The notes under the pieces are model-generated. The model was not told the origin of the DNA and did not search any database. It saw only the letters and a list, made by a program, of their open reading frames with translations. DNA of 47,283 nucleotides from a virus: positions 1 through 47,283 of the IMG/VR virus record IMGVR_UViG_3300043122_000072. One strand, 5' to 3'. Shown one piece after another: positions 43,541 through 47,283 of the stretch. Within the stretch, counting starts at the first letter, position 1. Each line of letters starts with the position of its first letter. Both the position numbers and the translations under genes were made by a program.

Positions 43541-45085
43541 ATGACAGCCTTATACAACGAAATTGACCCTTACGCCGCGCAGTGGCTTCGCAATCTTATT
43601 GCCGCCGGCCATATCGCGCCGGGCGATGTCACAGAAAAGGATATTCGCGATGTCAGACCAAGCGACCTCGAAGGGTACACCCAAGTCCACTTCTTCGCCG
43701 GTATCGGCGTCTGGAGCCATGCGCTCAGACTTGCCGGATGGCCCGACGACCGGCCCGTCTGGACGGGCTCCTGCCCGTGCCAACCTTTCAGCGCGGCAGG
43801 CCGAAGAGGCGGGGTTGCTGACGAGCGGCACCTATGGCCCCACTGGTTCCACCTCATTGGCCAGTGCCAACCTGCAAGCGTCTTTGGCGAGCAAGTTGCA
43901 AGCAAAGACGGCCTTGGGTGGCTCGACATTGTACAAGCTGACATGGAAGGAGCGGGTTACGCCTTTGGGGCGGCAGATTTGTGCGTTGCGGGCTTCGGTG
44001 GTCCGCACATCCGGCAGCGACTGTTCTTTGGCGCGAGCCGGGTGGAACACGCCAGCGACGACGGATCACAAGGGCGGGCGTATCAGGGACGGCAAGCTAT
44101 CGACGGACCGGCTGGATGTGACGGCGCAATTAGCGGGGTGGCCGACCCCGACCAGCAACAATTCGACAGGGCCCGGTGTATCGGGACGGGAAGGCGGGAT
44201 GAACCTTCAAACTGCGGTGCAGTTGAGCGGATGGAACACGCCGGCAGCGAGCGACGGGAACGGAGGGAAACGACCGCACCCCGACACCAGCATGACGGGG
44301 AAACATCCGTCCGGTCGAAAAGTCAATATGGGTCTGGCCAGTCAAGCGCATATCGGGTTTCTCAAGACGCAGCCTATCCGACTGACGGCTTCTGGCGAGA
44401 TGCTGACTGGCTCGGATGCCGCGATGGGAAGTTCCGGCCAGTTAGACCCGGCTCATTCCCGCTGGTTAACGGGGCTGCCCCAAGAATGGGATGTATGTGC
44501 GCCTGCTGTGGCATGGAAACTCGGCGGCAAGGCGTTGACGTGCTTACACTGCGGGAGGGACTACTCGGGCACGAAAGACGCATCGCGGAAGAAATTCTGC
44601 GACAAGGAGTGCTATCGGTTGTACCGCCTTACGCAGCCACTGACGAACAAAAGTACGGGGCACTATCGGGCGCGGGCGGCAACGCTAGCGACGACGTGTT
44701 CGATGTGCGGCACGAAGAAAAACCTTCACGTACATCACATAGATCGCAACGTGCTGAACGACGCGGCGGAAAATTTGCAGGTTCTGTGCGCGGAATGCCA
44801 CCGAGCGGAGCATGCGACGCCACCCCCAACGTCGAGCTGCGCGGTATGCGGTACGGAATTTACGGCGAAGTCACACAGGAACCGGAACAAGATTTGTTCT
44901 GCCCGTTGTGCCAGCGAGTGGGGGCGCATTTCTGCGAGGAAGAGATGGCAGGCGACAGGGCCGGACGCTTGCGCGCCTACGGCAACGCGATCAGCCCGTG
45001 GCCCGCGAAAGCCTTCATCGAAAGCTTCGACGACGCCTGCCGAGGACATTTTCAGCTAGACGCCGAAGAGGACATTTTCTCATGA
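43541..45085 (+). CDS. DNA cytosine-5 methyltransferase, interrupted by in-frame insert
   Basis: A 514-residue protein. Motif I FFAGIGVWSHALRLAGW (about 51-67), motif IV PCQPFSAAGRRGG (Cys80), motif VI FGEQVASKDG (Glu117), motif VIII PHIRQRLFFGAS, target-recognition part with GFWRDADWLGCRDGKFRPVR, and motif X RLRAYGNAISPWPAKAFI (about 476-493) mark a C5 methyltransferase, probably protecting phage DNA from host restriction. Between ...NGAAPRMG and RLRAYGN, which are contiguous in relatives as I remember them, lies a 158-residue Arg/Gly-rich stretch that is the shadow of an HNH module in the overlapping frame. It ends AEEDIFS. Confidence 0.88.
   Translation: MTALYNEIDPYAAQWLRNLIAAGHIAPGDVTEKDIRDVRPSDLEGYTQVHFFAGIGVWSHALRLAGWPDDRPVWTGSCPCQPFSAAGRRGGVADERHLWPHWFHLIGQCQPASVFGEQVASKDGLGWLDIVQADMEGAGYAFGAADLCVAGFGGPHIRQRLFFGASRVEHASDDGSQGRAYQGRQAIDGPAGCDGAISGVADPDQQQFDRARCIGTGRRDEPSNCGAVERMEHAGSERRERRETTAPRHQHDGETSVRSKSQYGSGQSSAYRVSQDAAYPTDGFWRDADWLGCRDGKFRPVRPGSFPLVNGAAPRMGCMCACCGMETRRQGVDVLTLREGLLGHERRIAEEILRQGVLSVVPPYAATDEQKYGALSGAGGNASDDVFDVRHEEKPSRTSHRSQRAERRGGKFAGSVRGMPPSGACDATPNVELRGMRYGIYGEVTQEPEQDLFCPLCQRVGAHFCEEEMAGDRAGRLRAYGNAISPWPAKAFIESFDDACRGHFQLDAEEDIFS
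43650..45059 (+). CDS. Overprinted protein in +1 frame of the methyltransferase, with HNH module
   Basis: A 469-residue frame inside the methyltransferase gene, with ATG 43650 nine bases after AAAAGG. SDLPDGPTTGPSGRAPARAN, TSGTYGPTGSTSLASANLQA, LYKLTWKERVTPLGRQICAL, repeated GWPTPT/GWNTPAASDGN units and LDPAHSRWLTGLPQEWDVCA recur, to my knowledge, in phage proteins overlapping methyltransferases. In addition residues 286-443 form a zinc-finger and HNH module (CLHCGRDYSG, CSMCGTKKNLHVHHIDRNVL, LCAECHRAEH, CAVCGTEFTA). It ends TTPAEDIFS, the same tail as the other frame but from a separate copy of the coding DNA. Confidence 0.65.
   Translation: MSDQATSKGTPKSTSSPVSASGAMRSDLPDGPTTGPSGRAPARANLSARQAEEAGLLTSGTYGPTGSTSLASANLQASLASKLQAKTALGGSTLYKLTWKERVTPLGRQICALRASVVRTSGSDCSLARAGWNTPATTDHKGGRIRDGKLSTDRLDVTAQLAGWPTPTSNNSTGPGVSGREGGMNLQTAVQLSGWNTPAASDGNGGKRPHPDTSMTGKHPSGRKVNMGLASQAHIGFLKTQPIRLTASGEMLTGSDAAMGSSGQLDPAHSRWLTGLPQEWDVCAPAVAWKLGGKALTCLHCGRDYSGTKDASRKKFCDKECYRLYRLTQPLTNKSTGHYRARAATLATTCSMCGTKKNLHVHHIDRNVLNDAAENLQVLCAECHRAEHATPPPTSSCAVCGTEFTAKSHRNRNKICSARCASEWGRISARKRWQATGPDACAPTATRSARGPRKPSSKASTTPAEDIFS
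44505..44978 (+). mobile_element. HNH-coding insert (474 bp) in both overlapping frames
   Basis: The insert is flanked by similar sequence (TGTGCGCCT before, TGCGCGCCT after), both coding for Cys-Ala-Pro in the second frame. It is a multiple of three, leaves both frames open and consists almost wholly of the HNH/zinc-finger module. It is too short for a group I intron with its own nuclease gene and lacks intein ends. Confidence 0.6.
45032..45079 (+). repeat. Duplicated tail-coding sequence, one copy per frame
   Basis: GAGGACATTTTC occurs at 45042-45053 and 45068-45079, each preceded by GACGCC and a few bases. The 26-bp offset places the first copy in the overprinted frame and the second in the methyltransferase frame; both read Glu-Asp-Ile-Phe before a stop. 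Confidence 0.9.
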
Positions 45086-47283
45086 CAACGCTCAGCATTG
45101 ACTTCGAGACGCGCAGCGACGTTGATTTGCGCCAGCACGGGGCGTACCGGTATTTCGCCTCGCCCCACGCCGACGTGCTGATGGCGTCGTACAGCTTTGA
45201 TCGCGGTAAAACCGTTAAACGCTGGCGTCGCGAAGACCCGTGCCCAGAAGACATCCGCGCGCATATCGAGGCTGGCGAAGCGGTCATATCAGCGCACAAC
45301 GCCGCATTCGAGCGGTTGGCTTTTTGGTCCGTGCTGGTGCCACGTTACGGCTGGCCCAAACCGAAGCTGGAGCAGTTCACATGCACGGCTGTGGCCGCAG
45401 CGGCTCAACAACTGCCCCGCGCACTTGAAAAGCTCGGCGAAGCTCTGGCGCTGCCGGTCCAGAAAGACAAGGAAGGTACGCGCCTGATCCGCAAATTCTC
45501 GATCCCGCGCAAACCGAAGAAAGGTGAAAGCCCGCTCGCACTCCTGTGGAATGAACCGGAAGATCACCCGGAAGATTTCGAAAAGTTCCACAATTACTGC
45601 GACGATGATGTTCGCACGGAATGCGCAGCTAAAGCCCGCCTCGTACCGCAATCCGTCGAAGAAACCCTCAATTATCATATTTCTGAGCGTATCAACGACC
45701 GGGGCCTGCGTACCGATCGTACCTCGGTGCGCGCAGCTATCCGGCTGGCTGAAAAAGCCAAGAAACTGATTAACCGGGAAATGCGCCTTGTCACAGGTGG
45801 GTATGTGGGGGCCGCCAGCGAGGTTGGCAAGCTAAAAGAGTGGATTGAAAGTCAGGGCGTTGCCGTCCCTACCCTGGGCAAAGACATCCTCGAAGAGCTT
45901 CTGGAGCGCGAAGACCTGCCCGACAACGTGCGCAAGGCTGTGGCTCTGCGGCAGGAGTTTGCCAAGACATCGGTGGCGAAGCTAAAAGCGTTCATGAAGC
46001 GCGTCAGCGCAGATGGCCGTATCCGCGGGGCTTTCCTGTTTCACGCAGCTGGCACTGGGCGGTTTAGCTCTGTGGGCGCGCAGCTACATAACCTGCCGCG
46101 ACCCCGCAAGGCGTTCGGTAAGGCCGGTATCAACATGCAAGTCCTGTTCCAGTTCATCCGAATGGAAGACCCGGAACTGCTAAAAGCGATGTACGGCGAC
46201 GAGCTTGGCCGAACGCTGCACTTGATATCGGACGCCATCCGGGGGTTTATCTGGGCGGCGCCCGGAAAGGAACTTCTGGTCGCCGACTATAGCGGCATTG
46301 AAGGCGCTGTTGCCGCGTGGGTTTGCGACGAGGCGTGGAAGTTGCAGGCGATGTTCGATATTATCAACGACCCCAACTTACCCGACCTGTATCGCCGCGC
46401 AGCTGCGGGTATTTTTAACACGACGACGGATATTTTGACGAAAGACGATGGCCGACGCCAGGTAGGTAAGGTGTCCGAGCTGTCAATGCAGTACCAGGGC
46501 GGCGTCGGCGCCTTCCGTTCGATGGCGAAAAACTACAGCCTGAAACTTGATGAAGTGTACACCCCCGTATGGGCTGCGGCCAGTGAGGCTGACCGGGAAG
46601 GGGCTGAAAAACGCCACGAGGAATGCAAGGCGCGCGGCGAGGCGTTGGCCCTTGAAATGTCACGCGAAGCGTGGCTCGCGGCTGAGCTGGTAAAGGTCGG
46701 CTGGCGCCGGTCCCATCCGGCTATCTCTGAGAGCTGGAAGCTTCTTGAAAGCGCTGTATGGGACGCAGTTACATCCGCTAATCAATTACAGACCGCCGGC
46801 GCAACGTACGAAGAGGTACGACTTAGCGCCGCATACGCTGAAAATAGTGGCTGCCGCAGGCCCGGAACAGTCGTGCAATGCCTTAAAGTGAAATACGTGG
46901 TCCGCAAAAGTTTCCTGTGGTGCCTGCTTCCGTCAGGGCGCTGCCTTGCTTATGGCAAGCCTGAGATACGCGACATCGAAGTGCCGTGGTCAGATAAGAC
47001 CCAGCCCGCGCGATTGCGCGAGAAGAAAGCAACTGTCACCGCATTGAGTGTTAACAGTGTGACGAAACGCTGGGAGCGCTCCGCCTTGTATGGCGGGCTG
47101 TTACTTGAAAACATCGTGCAGGCGATTGCACGCGATCTGATGTGCGTCGGCATCCAGAAAGCTGAAAGCGCAGGCTACCCGGTTATTGGGCACGTGCACG
47201 ACGAAATAATCACCGAAGTACCGCGCGGTTGGGGTGACGTCCACGCGTTCGAGGCTTTGATCTGCGAAAAGCCCGATTGGGCC
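45082..47283 (+). CDS. DNA polymerase I (family A), continues across the window end
   Basis: Starts in an ATGA overlap with the methyltransferase and stays open to the window end; the circular join adds 17 codons (bases 165-218). The exonuclease domain shows DFETRS (Asp7, Glu9), SAHNAAFE (about 71-78) and YCDDD (about 172). The polymerase domain has motif A LLVADYSGIEG (about 398-408), motif B RRQVGKVSELSMQYQGG (about 457-473) and motif C HVHDE (about 704-708). It is the replicative polymerase of the phage. Unlike several neighbours it has no I-F tail, so it could be the partner that reads such tails. Confidence 0.93.
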   Translation, partial: MTTLSIDFETRSDVDLRQHGAYRYFASPHADVLMASYSFDRGKTVKRWRREDPCPEDIRAHIEAGEAVISAHNAAFERLAFWSVLVPRYGWPKPKLEQFTCTAVAAAAQQLPRALEKLGEALALPVQKDKEGTRLIRKFSIPRKPKKGESPLALLWNEPEDHPEDFEKFHNYCDDDVRTECAAKARLVPQSVEETLNYHISERINDRGLRTDRTSVRAAIRLAEKAKKLINREMRLVTGGYVGAASEVGKLKEWIESQGVAVPTLGKDILEELLEREDLPDNVRKAVALRQEFAKTSVAKLKAFMKRVSADGRIRGAFLFHAAGTGRFSSVGAQLHNLPRPRKAFGKAGINMQVLFQFIRMEDPELLKAMYGDELGRTLHLISDAIRGFIWAAPGKELLVADYSGIEGAVAAWVCDEAWKLQAMFDIINDPNLPDLYRRAAAGIFNTTTDILTKDDGRRQVGKVSELSMQYQGGVGAFRSMAKNYSLKLDEVYTPVWAAASEADREGAEKRHEECKARGEALALEMSREAWLAAELVKVGWRRSHPAISESWKLLESAVWDAVTSANQLQTAGATYEEVRLSAAYAENSGCRRPGTVVQCLKVKYVVRKSFLWCLLPSGRCLAYGKPEIRDIEVPWSDKTQPARLREKKATVTALSVNSVTKRWERSALYGGLLLENIVQAIARDLMCVGIQKAESAGYPVIGHVHDEIITEVPRGWGDVHAFEALICEKPDWA
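47120..47283. repeat. Terminal direct repeat, right copy
   Basis: Same 164 bases as 1-164 apart from position 47246 (C instead of A). Confidence 0.95.

Noticed and set aside
44505-44978. Group I intron or intein
   Set aside because: Too short for an intron core plus nuclease gene; no conserved N-terminal Cys block or C-terminal His-Asn end of an intein.

Overview
The window is a nearly complete, probably circular, genome of a temperate podovirus-like phage of an alphaproteobacterium. The first 164 bases repeat the last 164 bases (one mismatch). This overlap lies inside the family A DNA polymerase gene, so the two ends most simply join into a circle of about 47.1 kb. The alphaproteobacterial assignment rests mainly on a GapR/DUF2312-type protein and is inference; no species can be named.

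Layout: (1) 1-6306, rightward: end of DNA polymerase, a chain of small accessory genes (one with a degenerate HNH-like domain plus a winged helix, one lipoprotein gene broken by an 11-bp duplication), then a large primase-helicase. (2) 6326-11009, leftward: small hypothetical genes, a pentapeptide-repeat protein and several tiny membrane-protein genes missed by length cut-offs. (3) 11215-33879, rightward late block: small terminase, a 590-bp non-coding stretch with promoters, repeats and a terminator, tail fibre and collar-like protein, lysis cassette (TM/coiled-coil protein, SleB-type endolysin with C-terminal membrane anchor, nested Rz/Rz1 spanins), large terminase, portal, scaffold, major capsid, tail tube/nozzle, acetyltransferase-like proteins and ejection proteins. 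(4) 33897-35825, leftward: three small genes and a tyrosine integrase. (5) 35984-47283, rightward early/replication block: Cro-like regulator, RuvC-like resolvase, a DUF6378-like protein, an Acb2/Tad1-like cyclic-nucleotide sponge candidate, tRNA-Met(CAT), SNF2-type helicase, DUF2800 nuclease, DUF2815 ssDNA-binding protein, GapR-like protein, HNH nuclease, a cytosine methyltransferase with a second long overlapping frame, and DNA polymerase I.

The most unusual signals are: a C-terminal acidic tail ending in I-F plus one residue on at least seven otherwise unrelated DNA-processing proteins; an overprinted methyltransferase/HNH pair in which each frame carries its own copy of that tail; a shared promoter family with a conserved AGCCTACA spacer on both strands; and several exactly repeated gene-junction cassettes (stop, ribosome-binding site, start) that look like points of gene shuffling.

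All functional names come from recognising motifs by eye. No database search was run.
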